A stretch of DNA of 22,425 nt from a virus, in the IMG/VR virus record IMGVR_UViG_3300035701_001717, positions 1 through 22,425 of that record, one strand, 5' to 3'. Numbering within the stretch: the stretch's first letter is position 1; the number at the start of each line of letters is the position of its first letter. Under the pieces are notes generated by a model. That model had not been told where the DNA came from. It made no database searches and saw nothing but the letters and a program-made list of their open reading frames with translations. Of the stretch, positions 5,295-12,226 are shown piece after piece. The position numbers were made by a program, and so were the translations under genes.

Positions 5295-5810
5295 ATGAAG
5301 CGGTTTGGAATGCTGGTTGGGTTTGGGTTGGCGATTGTGTGTGTGACGTGCATGGGGGCGTACACGGGGTGGAATTACAACACGGCGGATCTGAATGGGT
5401 CGAGCAGCCTTCAGGAGCGGGTGGATGACCTGGATAATCGGCTGGATGCGGCCGGGATGACGAGCGCGACAACGGCGCTGACGCCGACATTTACCAGTCT
5501 GACCAATACCACGTTGAACCGTTGCAAGGAATCCATTGGCTCGAAGTATTTGATGGCCGGGCCGAGCGCCACGTATTCGTGGGGTATGGAAGCTGGAACG
5601 GTGACATTGGCATCTAATGGCGCTGGTCTTTTCACCAACACGTACACGTATGTCCGGACCTATGCGGCGGCGCCATTTCCTGTGGCGAGCTATGCGGCGG
5701 CGGTGGGCAATGTGACGAACGTGTTTACCACGGGACAGACCACGAATGTGCTGATTTCGGGCGGCGCGGCTGTCGCGGTGAATGTGATTGTGACCGGCCG
5801 CATTGAGTAA
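5295..5810 (+). CDS. Exported protein with signal peptide, function unknown
   Basis: 171 residues; a perfect AAGGAGG lies just upstream of the ATG. The N-terminus MKRFGMLVGFGLAIVCVTCM is basic then hydrophobic, a Sec signal peptide ending near residue 22. A short coiled coil follows (about 38-52, SLQERVDDLDNRLDAAG), then Thr/Ala/Val-rich beta-type sequence to a C-terminus (TNVLISGGAAVAVNVIVTG) that resembles the end strands of fibre or decoration proteins. It sits between terminase and portal genes, an odd place for an exported protein. It could modify the host envelope (superinfection exclusion) or be a virion protein whose hydrophobic N-terminus is not cleaved. Family not recognised. Confidence 0.7.
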   Translation: MKRFGMLVGFGLAIVCVTCMGAYTGWNYNTADLNGSSSLQERVDDLDNRLDAAGMTSATTALTPTFTSLTNTTLNRCKESIGSKYLMAGPSATYSWGMEAGTVTLASNGAGLFTNTYTYVRTYAAAPFPVASYAAAVGNVTNVFTTGQTTNVLISGGAAVAVNVIVTGRIE

Positions 5811-5836
5811 TTGATACGGTTGTGCTGCAACCCTGG

Positions 5837-5870
5837 GGCGGACGCGGGCAACCCCCTTGTCCCGTCCGCC
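5837..5870 (+). other. GC-rich hairpin between the exported protein and portal genes
   Basis: GGCGGAC (5837-5843) pairs with GTCCGCC (5864-5870) and GGG (5846-5848) with CCC (5861-5863). Only scattered T residues follow (TGCATCTTTCT), so it is at best a weak terminator; it may tune transcript levels or stability. The portal start at 5892 shows no clear ribosome binding site. Confidence 0.45.
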
Positions 5871-5891
5871 TGCATCTTTCTGTGATCGGAT

Positions 5892-7880
5892 ATGGCTGAC
5901 AAGATCATACCGGAGAAGAAAGTTACCGCCGATGTGGATTTCTCCGGAAATCCGTGGATTGAGAAGATCAAGCAGGATGCTGGGAACCGCCAGAAGTGGG
6001 CGAGCCGGGACCGGCAAATCCAGAAGCGCAGGCTGACGGACCGGCCGGCGAAGAAGAACAAGCCGTATCCGGGGGCTCCGAATTTCGTTGTGCCTATCGT
6101 GGATGATGTGGTTCGGGAGAAGACGGACCAAGAAATCACGATGATGAGCAATGCTCGGTTCTTGGCGTATTTCATTCCGATGGGGCCGGGGCTTTCGGCG
6201 CCGATGCGGATGAAGGCGCAACTGGCGTTCGACACGTACCTCCGGCACGTTATTCAGGTGATGCCGAAGCTTGAGGAGGCGTTGGACTGCAAGAACGCGC
6301 GGGGATTCTCGATTGTGAAGGTGGTTCGGACGTTTGTGGAGCGGTGGGGTGGGGAGTTTCCGGATATCGACGTGCGGGATCCGGCGGATATGGTTGTGCC
6401 GGTGTATGCGCGGCGGGATCTGACGAAGGCGGACCGGATTTGCGACGTGTACCGCTACAGCGCGGAAGAGTTCGAGCGGATGGCGGAGGGGAACCCGACT
6501 TGGAAGAACGTGGAGAAGGTGTTGACCACGGCGGCGGCGCCGGACAAGCAGACGGCGGAGCTTCAAGGGGCGCTGGAGACGCTGAAAGATTTGATCGGGG
6601 TGCAGGTGGCCGGGGATGGGAGCAAGCAGGTGGTGCTTTGCGAGTTCTGGCACTACGCGGATGAGTGGACTTGCCGGAAGGCGGTGGAGTTGTACGGGGC
6701 GGAGATGGGTGGGCGGATTCTGAAGGGGCGGAAGTGCAAGATGCTGTTCTGCCTGGATGCGCCGGAAGACATTGTGGCCATTTCGCCGTGGCGGGAAAAA
6801 GACACGGTGACGATGGAGGATCAGATTGACCCTTCGACGGGTATGCCGGTGTTGGACCCGCTGACCATGAAGCCTGTGCAGGCGGCGCGGGACGTGATTG
6901 GGAAGGATCGGTCTTGGCCGTACATTCAGGCGCGGTATGAGAACCGGAGCCCGTTCTACTATGACTCCCGGGGCGTTGGGCAGTTGGTGATGGATGACCA
7001 GATTGCGGCGAGCGCGACGCGGAATTGCAAGCATATCCTGATGGATTACTACCAGTTGCCGCAATACAGGGGGACTGGGACGCGGAACAGCCCGCAGATT
7101 ACGCATGAGCCGGGGGGGTATCTGCCGGAGGGGGTGGAGCGGGTGGACCCGGCACAGATACCGATGAGTTTCGATTTTACGGTTGACCAGTTCCGGCGGG
7201 AGGCTGGGCGGCGGTGTGGGGCGGGTGGGCAGTATGAGTTTTCGGACCAGATGGCGGAGAGCCGGAAGGTGCAGAAGACGGCGGCGGAGGTGAGGCAGCA
7301 GAGTATTCGGGGGGACATGGTTTCGACGGCGAGTGTGGATCGGTTTGTTTCGCCGATTGGGGAAATCTTCATGCAGCTCTGGGAAGACTTGGGGCGGTTG
7401 CAGGTGCCGCTGCCGATGATTGCGAATCGGGCTTTCCTGGGGCAGATGGAGGTGAGCGTCTATGAGATTCCGGTGCTGATTATCCCGGTGGCGAACGCGA
7501 AGACGTTAAATCCGGACCTGCAATTCCAGCGGGACCGTGAGATTTGGGGGTTTCTGGCGACGATGGCGCAGATGGGGGTGGTGGTGGATCCGCAACGGGC
7601 GGCGATAGATATTCTTGGGAATGTGGACCCGGAGAAGATGGAGTGGGTGATTGACCCGAGTGAGCCGGGGCCGGCGTTGCCCGCGGGGGGTGCGGCTGGG
7701 CAGCCTGCCCAACAGCAGCCGGTGTATATGGCGCTTGGTGAGCTGAAGCAGACGGTTGCGCAGTTGGTTCAGGCTGTGCAGGCTACAGCGCAGTTGGCGC
7801 AGCATACGAGCGAGGAAATGGACAAGGGGGCGATGGCGGCGGAGACTACGGCGATGGCGCGGGGAGGGCGGCGGCGATGA
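5892..7880 (+). CDS. Portal protein
   Basis: 662 residues, in the size range of podovirus portals. The N-terminal third has the portal opening pattern: a basic segment (RQIQKRRLTDRPAKKNKPYP), then GAPNFVVPIVDDVV and helices. A Trp/Tyr-rich middle follows (QVVLCEFWHYADEW), then the long stem and clip helices with SRGVGQLVMDDQIAASATRN and RKVQKTAAEVRQQSIRGDMVS, a segment typical of portal C-terminal halves (K.A.EV......). The last 60 residues form a Gln/Ala-rich coiled coil like the barrel of P22-type portals. Portals form the dodecameric DNA channel at one head vertex and dock the terminase. The start lacks a strong ribosome binding site; the next gene overlaps the stop by four bases. Confidence 0.85.
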   Translation: MADKIIPEKKVTADVDFSGNPWIEKIKQDAGNRQKWASRDRQIQKRRLTDRPAKKNKPYPGAPNFVVPIVDDVVREKTDQEITMMSNARFLAYFIPMGPGLSAPMRMKAQLAFDTYLRHVIQVMPKLEEALDCKNARGFSIVKVVRTFVERWGGEFPDIDVRDPADMVVPVYARRDLTKADRICDVYRYSAEEFERMAEGNPTWKNVEKVLTTAAAPDKQTAELQGALETLKDLIGVQVAGDGSKQVVLCEFWHYADEWTCRKAVELYGAEMGGRILKGRKCKMLFCLDAPEDIVAISPWREKDTVTMEDQIDPSTGMPVLDPLTMKPVQAARDVIGKDRSWPYIQARYENRSPFYYDSRGVGQLVMDDQIAASATRNCKHILMDYYQLPQYRGTGTRNSPQITHEPGGYLPEGVERVDPAQIPMSFDFTVDQFRREAGRRCGAGGQYEFSDQMAESRKVQKTAAEVRQQSIRGDMVSTASVDRFVSPIGEIFMQLWEDLGRLQVPLPMIANRAFLGQMEVSVYEIPVLIIPVANAKTLNPDLQFQRDREIWGFLATMAQMGVVVDPQRAAIDILGNVDPEKMEWVIDPSEPGPALPAGGAAGQPAQQQPVYMALGELKQTVAQLVQAVQATAQLAQHTSEEMDKGAMAAETTAMARGGRRR

Positions 7881-8290
7881 TGCAGAGGTTCAAGAGCTGG
7901 TGGCGACGAGTGACGATGCCGAATGGGATGGCCGGACGGCGAACGACGGTGATTATCCGGCGGTCGGACTCGGAGAAGTGGACGGAGGCTGACCAGATGT
8001 GGCTGGGGGCGACGATGGAATATTCGGTGTGGGGGAAGCTGATGAGGCTTTCGGAAGATTCGATCTGCTGTGATGTGCTGGATCACGGGGGGAACCGATT
8101 GATTGACCCGGATTGGCTGAAGGGGTTTGTGGCGGGGCGGAAGGCGCAGATGGATTACCAGGCGCGGCATGGTTTTGTGATGGCGGAGGCGCAATCGCCC
8201 GATCCTGAGCGGGATTGGGAGGACGCGGAGAAGAAGACGGCGGATGCGAGCGGAGAGCGGAGCGTGTTGGAAGAAAACCCGGAGAGATGA
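7877..8290 (+). CDS. Small head-region protein, function unknown
   Basis: 137 residues; its start overlaps the portal stop (ATGA), so translation is probably coupled. The N-terminus is very basic (MQRFKSWWRRVTMPNGMAGR), followed by a compact domain of about 80 residues (SEKWTEADQMWLGATMEYSV, GFVAGRKAQMDYQARHG) and an acidic disordered tail. No motif recognised. Position between portal and scaffold-like genes suggests a role in prohead assembly. The gene order (portal, small protein, scaffold, coat) is standard. Confidence 0.65.
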   Translation: MMQRFKSWWRRVTMPNGMAGRRTTVIIRRSDSEKWTEADQMWLGATMEYSVWGKLMRLSEDSICCDVLDHGGNRLIDPDWLKGFVAGRKAQMDYQARHGFVMAEAQSPDPERDWEDAEKKTADASGERSVLEENPER

Positions 8291-8291
8291 C

Positions 8292-9434
8292 ATGAGCGAA
8301 GAGAACAAGGTTGAGACGGCGGTGCCCACGGCGGGGACGGAAGAGGGAAGAGGGAAACCGGCCGCAGGGGCTGCGGCCGGAACTGGACCCGAAGAGGAAA
8401 AAGGGGTGGGGGATTTGGGGGCGATTCTGGACAAGTGGGATCCTGACAAGAGGGAAGACGGAAATGGGAAACCGGCCGCAGGGGCTGCGGCCGGAACTGG
8501 ACCGGGGGCTGCGGCCGGAACTGGACCGGCGGCGGTGCCGGTGCCGGGGGCGACGGATGAGGACTTGAATGATCTGCCGGACTTCAAGGGGAATGAGGGG
8601 GTGAAGGCGGCGTTTATCGCGGAACGGATTGCGGCGCGGCATCGGGTTGAAGAGGCGCGGGCGGCGGCGAAACCGGCGGAAGATGGGAAACGGAAGACGG
8701 AAGACGGAAAAGGGAAGACGGAAGAGGCGGCGGGGCCTACGGCGGCTGATGATGCGAAGGTGTTTGAGCTTCGGGCAACGGCGCAACGGGTGATGGATGG
8801 GGTGGCGGTGGACGGCTGGGACGAGGCGAAGGCGCAGAAGGTGCTGAAGCTTTCGGAAGATGTGATTGGGGAAATGCGGGATGAGGGGCGGGCGCTGGAG
8901 GTTCTGAAGCTGGCGAAAGAGGGGAAGTTTGGGGAGTTGTCGGCGGCGATGGCGCAGGAGATCGAACGGGCGCTTCCGACGGTGACGGCGCGGGCGAGGA
9001 CTTCGGAGAAGGCGGCGGCGGATGAGGCGCAACGGGCATCGGCGGTTCAGAAGGAAGTGGCGTCCGAGTTCGAGAAGGTGCAGGAGAAGTATCCGGCGTT
9101 GAAGGAGCTTGTGCCGGGCAAGGAAAGCCGGGAAGTGAAGTTTGTTCAGCAGTGGATGCGGGACAATGTGGGGACTCCGGATAGCCCGGGGCGGCGTTTT
9201 CAGGAGATTCTGAACCCGAAGAACATCGGGGCGATGATGGAAGACGCGATGATTGCATTTCGAGCCAATGATTCGGCGGCGGCGATTGCGGAACGGGACC
9301 GGCTCCGACGGGAGCGGGATGGTTTCGAGAAGCCGTTGAGCGGCGGTGGACCCGGCGCGGGGGCTGGCGGCGGAGAGCCGAAGCCGGGGAGTTCGGAGGC
9401 TTTGAAGGGTGTTTTTGCGAAGTATGGGAAGTGA
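8292..9434 (+). CDS. Putative scaffolding protein
   Basis: 380 residues from the ATG at 8292, preceded by GGAGA; an upstream in-frame ATG at 8244 lies within the previous gene. The protein is highly charged and almost wholly helical or disordered, with Ala, Glu, Lys and Gly dominant. It has an acidic N-terminus, low-complexity repeats (PAAGAAAGTGP at about 22-33 and 60-72) and a long helical middle (about 155-270). The C-terminal region (about 270-380) includes SEFEKVQEKYPALKELVPG and a Gly-rich stretch before KGVFAKYGK. A basic C-terminus that binds coat, directly upstream of the coat gene, is the usual layout of scaffolds, which guide prohead assembly and then leave. No protease gene is seen. 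Identification is by composition and order. Confidence 0.7.
   Translation: MSEENKVETAVPTAGTEEGRGKPAAGAAAGTGPEEEKGVGDLGAILDKWDPDKREDGNGKPAAGAAAGTGPGAAAGTGPAAVPVPGATDEDLNDLPDFKGNEGVKAAFIAERIAARHRVEEARAAAKPAEDGKRKTEDGKGKTEEAAGPTAADDAKVFELRATAQRVMDGVAVDGWDEAKAQKVLKLSEDVIGEMRDEGRALEVLKLAKEGKFGELSAAMAQEIERALPTVTARARTSEKAAADEAQRASAVQKEVASEFEKVQEKYPALKELVPGKESREVKFVQQWMRDNVGTPDSPGRRFQEILNPKNIGAMMEDAMIAFRANDSAAAIAERDRLRRERDGFEKPLSGGGPGAGAGGGEPKPGSSEALKGVFAKYGK
8351..8525. repeat. Palindromic GC-rich insert repeated within the scaffold-like gene
   Basis: A perfect 10-bp inverted repeat, CCGGCCGCAG and CTGCGGCCGG separated by GGG, occurs at 8358-8380 and again at 8472-8494. In both it is preceded by GGGAAA and followed by AACTGGACC. 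A third copy keeps only the right arm (about 8509-8518). The reading frame is preserved, adding PAAGAAAGTGP repeats to the protein. Confidence 0.8.
8678..8726 (+). repeat. In-gene tandem heptads (GGAAGAC type)
   Basis: Seven consecutive 7-bp units: GGAAGAT, GGGAAAC, GGAAGAC (twice), GGAAAAG, GGAAGAC, GGAAGAG. They lie in the scaffold-like gene and encode a charged EDGKRKTEDGKGKTEE segment. Shorter runs of the same unit precede both palindromes near 8341-8357 and 8452-8471. Confidence 0.75.
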
Positions 9435-9692
9435 AAAGAGGGGCGACCTGCGGGTCGCCCGTACGGCCTGAGTGCGCCGGCTGAAAACGCGCACGGTGCC
9501 CGGAGCCTGAGCCGGAGTGTCCAGCATGGCGGACTTTAATTCCATGCGGTGCCCCTAGCCTGAGTGGGAGTGGTCGCCCGGGAACCTTGATTCCGGAGTG
9601 CGTGGCCGTGGTCGCTTGGAAAAACCACGGGGTATGTACGGTGCGCTCAAGGTGAGCGCGCTTCGATGTGGAATCAAGTTACGGAGACGACC
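9435..9692 (+). promoter_or_regulatory. Structured 258-nt leader of the coat protein gene
   Basis: No reading frame here looks coding. At least four hairpins are visible: GGGCGACC/GGTCGCCC (9441-9460, loop TGCG), GCATGG/CCATGC (9524-9547), CCGTGGT/ACCACGG (9606-9630, 11-nt loop), and GCGCTCA/TGAGCGC (9643-9659, loop AGG, extendable to 9641-9661). An imperfect tandem duplication of about 53 bp covers 9494-9597, with CGGTGCCC at 9494 and 9547, GCCTGAG at 9505 and 9558, GGAGTG at 9514 and 9567. No T-run follows any hairpin, so these are not terminators. Roles could be mRNA stabilisation or translational control of the most abundant virion protein. Confidence 0.6.
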
Positions 9693-10769
9693 ATGAACGA
9701 TCTAAATACCATCCTGGATCAGGATGGGGCACGAGCAGAGATACAGAAGTGGCTGCTGGATAGCTGGCTGGCCCGCGAAGAATATGACAGTGGGTTGGCG
9801 AGTTCGACCTACGCGGATAACCTGACGCTGCCGGCCAGTAAGGGCCAGTACGTTGAGGCGAGCCGCAAGGGTCAACCCCGGCGCCCGCAGAACCTTTCGA
9901 TCACCTCCCCGCAGAGCGATCCGGCGAGCGGAATGCTTCTGTCGGAAGTGAAGGTGAAACTGCCTATCGAGTTCATCCAGGAGTACGCCGGGGTGGGCCT
10001 GGTGGCAGGTTTGACGAGTCGGCACGATCTGGAGAGCTGGGCACGGGAAGACCTGCCGGAAGCGTTGCAGCGTCGGGCGCATGAGCTGACGCAGAACGCG
10101 ATGAAGGTTGGCCGGATGGCGCCTGGCGTGTGGGCGGCTGACGGAACGGCGAGCACAGCCTTCGATGCGTCGAAGGCAGCGACGGTTTCGATGTGGGGCT
10201 TGTCGTTCGTGTTTGCTGAGGCTCACCACAGTTTCTCCGGCGGGAAGAGCGCATTCGCGCAGATGAACCCTGGCGACCGGGTGACGATGGGCGACTTCGA
10301 GCGGGAACATAACCGCTTGGCCCTCCGGCACGCTCCGAAGATCAACGGGAAGTACGTGGCCTATATCAGCGAGAGCACGAAGCGCGAGCTGATGAAGGAT
10401 GAGCGGTATGAGAAGGCGGTTCTGGCTTGGAACGGCAAGGGTCTGGCCGAGAATCAGATTGCGGACTACGCCGGCTTCCACTGGATGCTGGACGACAATC
10501 CGTTCACGGAAGCCTGGGGCGCCGCGAATGTGCGAGCCTCGTTTGGCCCGGTGCATACGAGCTTCTGCTTTGGGGCTCATGCCTTTGCCTACCTGAAACT
10601 GGGTGGCAAGAGCGGACTGCGGCCTACCTACAAAATTCAGGACACGACGATTACCGGCGTTTACAAGACGATCGGTTACACGGTGCCCTTCCAGGTTGGT
10701 GTGCTGAATGAAGACTGGTGCGGGACGATTGCCGCGCCGGTGAGCTTCTATAACCCCGACAACATGTAA
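9693..10769 (+). CDS. Major capsid protein, N4-gp56-like
   Basis: 358 residues from the ATG at 9693, preceded by GGAG seven bases away; an in-frame ATG nine codons earlier lacks such a site. The sequence follows the N4-gp56 coat pattern: an N-terminal helix with extended arm, KVKLPIEFIQEYAGVG, a helix with EALQRRAHELTQNAMKV, a central block EREHNRLALRHAPKINGKYV, and KGLAENQIADYAGFHWMLDD with WGAANV. It then has HTSFCFGAHAFAYLKLGG and a C-terminal strand block. Coat proteins of this kind have the HK97 fold and build the icosahedral shell. Codon use differs from the flanking genes, with more C-ending codons, as expected of a highly expressed gene or a separately acquired module. Confidence 0.8.
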   Translation: MNDLNTILDQDGARAEIQKWLLDSWLAREEYDSGLASSTYADNLTLPASKGQYVEASRKGQPRRPQNLSITSPQSDPASGMLLSEVKVKLPIEFIQEYAGVGLVAGLTSRHDLESWAREDLPEALQRRAHELTQNAMKVGRMAPGVWAADGTASTAFDASKAATVSMWGLSFVFAEAHHSFSGGKSAFAQMNPGDRVTMGDFEREHNRLALRHAPKINGKYVAYISESTKRELMKDERYEKAVLAWNGKGLAENQIADYAGFHWMLDDNPFTEAWGAANVRASFGPVHTSFCFGAHAFAYLKLGGKSGLRPTYKIQDTTITGVYKTIGYTVPFQVGVLNEDWCGTIAAPVSFYNPDNM

Positions 10770-10783
10770 TTCCGACAGCGAAG

Positions 10784-10808
10784 CGCCCCGGGCGAGGAGC
10801 CCGGGGCG
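10784..10808 (+). other. Strong GC hairpin after the coat gene
   Basis: CGCCCCGGGC (10784-10793) pairs perfectly with GCCCGGGGCG (10799-10808) around a five-base GAGGA loop. No T-run follows, so it probably stabilises the coat transcript or limits read-through rather than ending it. Confidence 0.65.
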
Positions 10809-10838
10809 AACGCTGGAACTTCACAAGGAGACAGAGCA

Positions 10839-11387
10839 ATGCAGAAGACAAAGTTGGGTATGTTCTATGGGACCGGCAGCGGGACCGCCAAGGCAACGAT
10901 CGGGGCTGAGGTGGGGCAGATTGTGTGCGCACGTATGGCGTACACGAGCGCGGCGGCCGGAACGCTGGTTATCTATCGCCCGGACATTGCGGCCCGGGCG
11001 AATGCGGCCGTCAGCTCCAGCGCTACGCTGGTTATCAAGACGGACGCGACTGGATACGTGGAAGGCTACACGCCGACCACGAGCGACTACGTTCTGGTTG
11101 GCAACAGTACCACGTCGGGAACGACATGGTATTTGCAGTCGATCAGTAGCGTGGCTGGGGTGTCTTCCAGTACTCGGAGCCTGGGGCTGGGCGGGAACAT
11201 CTACTGTGCGGCAGATGATTTCGTGTTCATCTGCAAGGCGGCGAATCTGGTTTCGATTACGACGGGAACGGAAACCGTGAACCAGATCTACGATGCCTTC
11301 GTGGGCTTCAAGAACATGCCGGTGCATGTTCTGTTGACGGCGACGGGCACGGACATGGTGAGCGGGAAGTATGAGGTTTGGGACTGA
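10839..11387 (+). CDS. Putative head decoration or structural protein
   Basis: 182 residues; AAGGAG lies eight bases before the ATG. The protein is rich in Ala, Thr, Ser, Val and Gly with alternating hydrophobic residues (TLVIYRPDIAAR, SATLVIKTDATGYVEGY), indicating a beta-rich fold, and has few charges. It directly follows the coat gene and shares its C-ending codon style, so the two were probably inherited together. That place usually holds a decoration or cementing protein. The family is not recognised. It is bracketed by two related GC hairpins (10784 and 11411). Confidence 0.6.
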   Translation: MQKTKLGMFYGTGSGTAKATIGAEVGQIVCARMAYTSAAAGTLVIYRPDIAARANAAVSSSATLVIKTDATGYVEGYTPTTSDYVLVGNSTTSGTTWYLQSISSVAGVSSSTRSLGLGGNIYCAADDFVFICKAANLVSITTGTETVNQIYDAFVGFKNMPVHVLLTATGTDMVSGKYEVWD

Positions 11388-11410
11388 AGAGGCCCGGACT
11401 GAGAGCATGA

Positions 11411-11444
11411 AGGTTGGCCCGGGGCGTGAGCCCCGGGCCGGCCT
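11411..11444 (+). other. Long GC hairpin with GTGA tetraloop
   Basis: GGCCCGGGGC (11416-11425) pairs perfectly with GCCCCGGGCC (11430-11439) around GTGA, a GNRA-type loop. The stem extends outward to 11411-11444 with two wobble pairs, 15 pairs in all. No T-run follows. Its arms resemble those of the hairpin at 10784. Confidence 0.7.
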
Positions 11445-11465
11445 TGCTGGATGGAGAGCGAGCCC

Positions 11466-12182
11466 ATGACCTATGACACGCTGATCCGGGATTGCATCGC
11501 GGAGGCGCTTTGCCTGCCGAGGGATCCGATTCAATCGGAGTTGCTTGATGTGGGGTTGGCGAGCGCGAATGAACATGCGCTGATTATCTGGATGAGCTGG
11601 AAGTGGGACAACGAGAAGATGGATGAGTTCACGACGCCGACGGTGGGTGCGGATGGGATTATCACGTTCGCGAGCGACGTGGATAGCGTGATGGCGGTGA
11701 AGTGTTTGAACGATGGGAGCGATGTTGAAGTTCCGATCTGGCCGGAAGATGAGTATATCGCGGCGAGTCAAGGGGGGACGGTTTCGAGTGACCGTTTCCA
11801 GCAGATTGCGAGCACGACGGCGGGGCTGCGGAGAATCAAGGTGGAAGTGCCGGAGACTGGGGAAACGCCGGTCTACAAGGCGCTGTGTCTGAAGAAGTAT
11901 GTGGATGCGATTATTGACCCGGCGTATCCGGCTACGCTGCCGGCGACTACTCCGACGGATTACCGGGTGCTGGAGGTGGTGATTGACCGGGGTATTCCGG
12001 CGCTGAAGGCGGCGGTGAAGGATTCGCTGCGGCGGATGCAGGGGATGAATCCGGACGGGAATTTCAAGGCGCTGCTGAATCTGGCGTTGCAGCGGGAGAC
12101 GTATGACAGCGCGCGGGATCGGCGGACAAACCCGAGGAGCCCGGGGTATTCGGATGTTGGGGCGTGGGATTCGGATGGATGA
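11466..12182 (+). CDS. Putative head-tail adaptor (connector) protein
   Basis: 238 residues from the ATG at 11466, preceded by GGAGAG; another in-frame ATG at 11451 lies just after the hairpin and has no ribosome binding site. The N-terminal half is helical (TLIRDCIAEALCLPRDP, LLDVGLASANEHALIIWMSW), then strands (GIITFASDVDSVMAVKCL), then basic helices (GIPALKAAVKDSLRRMQGMN, ALLNLALQRETYDSARDRR). Mixed helical proteins of this size between coat and nozzle genes in short-tailed phages are the ring that joins portal to tail (T7 gp11, P22 gp4). This is assigned mainly by position and size. Confidence 0.55.
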   Translation: MTYDTLIRDCIAEALCLPRDPIQSELLDVGLASANEHALIIWMSWKWDNEKMDEFTTPTVGADGIITFASDVDSVMAVKCLNDGSDVEVPIWPEDEYIAASQGGTVSSDRFQQIASTTAGLRRIKVEVPETGETPVYKALCLKKYVDAIIDPAYPATLPATTPTDYRVLEVVIDRGIPALKAAVKDSLRRMQGMNPDGNFKALLNLALQRETYDSARDRRTNPRSPGYSDVGAWDSDG

Positions 12183-12226
12183 ACCGAGGCGGGATTTGAA
12201 ATTTGAGATTTGAGAGGGAATGACGG
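12183..12226 (+). repeat. Intergenic heptad module A
   Basis: After the stop codon comes ACCGAGGCGGG, then ATTTGAA (12194), ATTTGAG (12201), ATTTGAG (12208), AGGGAAT and GACGG before the ATG at 12227. The ribosome binding site GAGAGGGA is formed at the end of the array. Confidence 0.75.

Noticed and set aside
9441-9460. Intrinsic terminator after the scaffold-like gene
   Set aside because: The 8-bp hairpin is followed by GTACGG rather than a T-run, and coat expression would be expected to need read-through.
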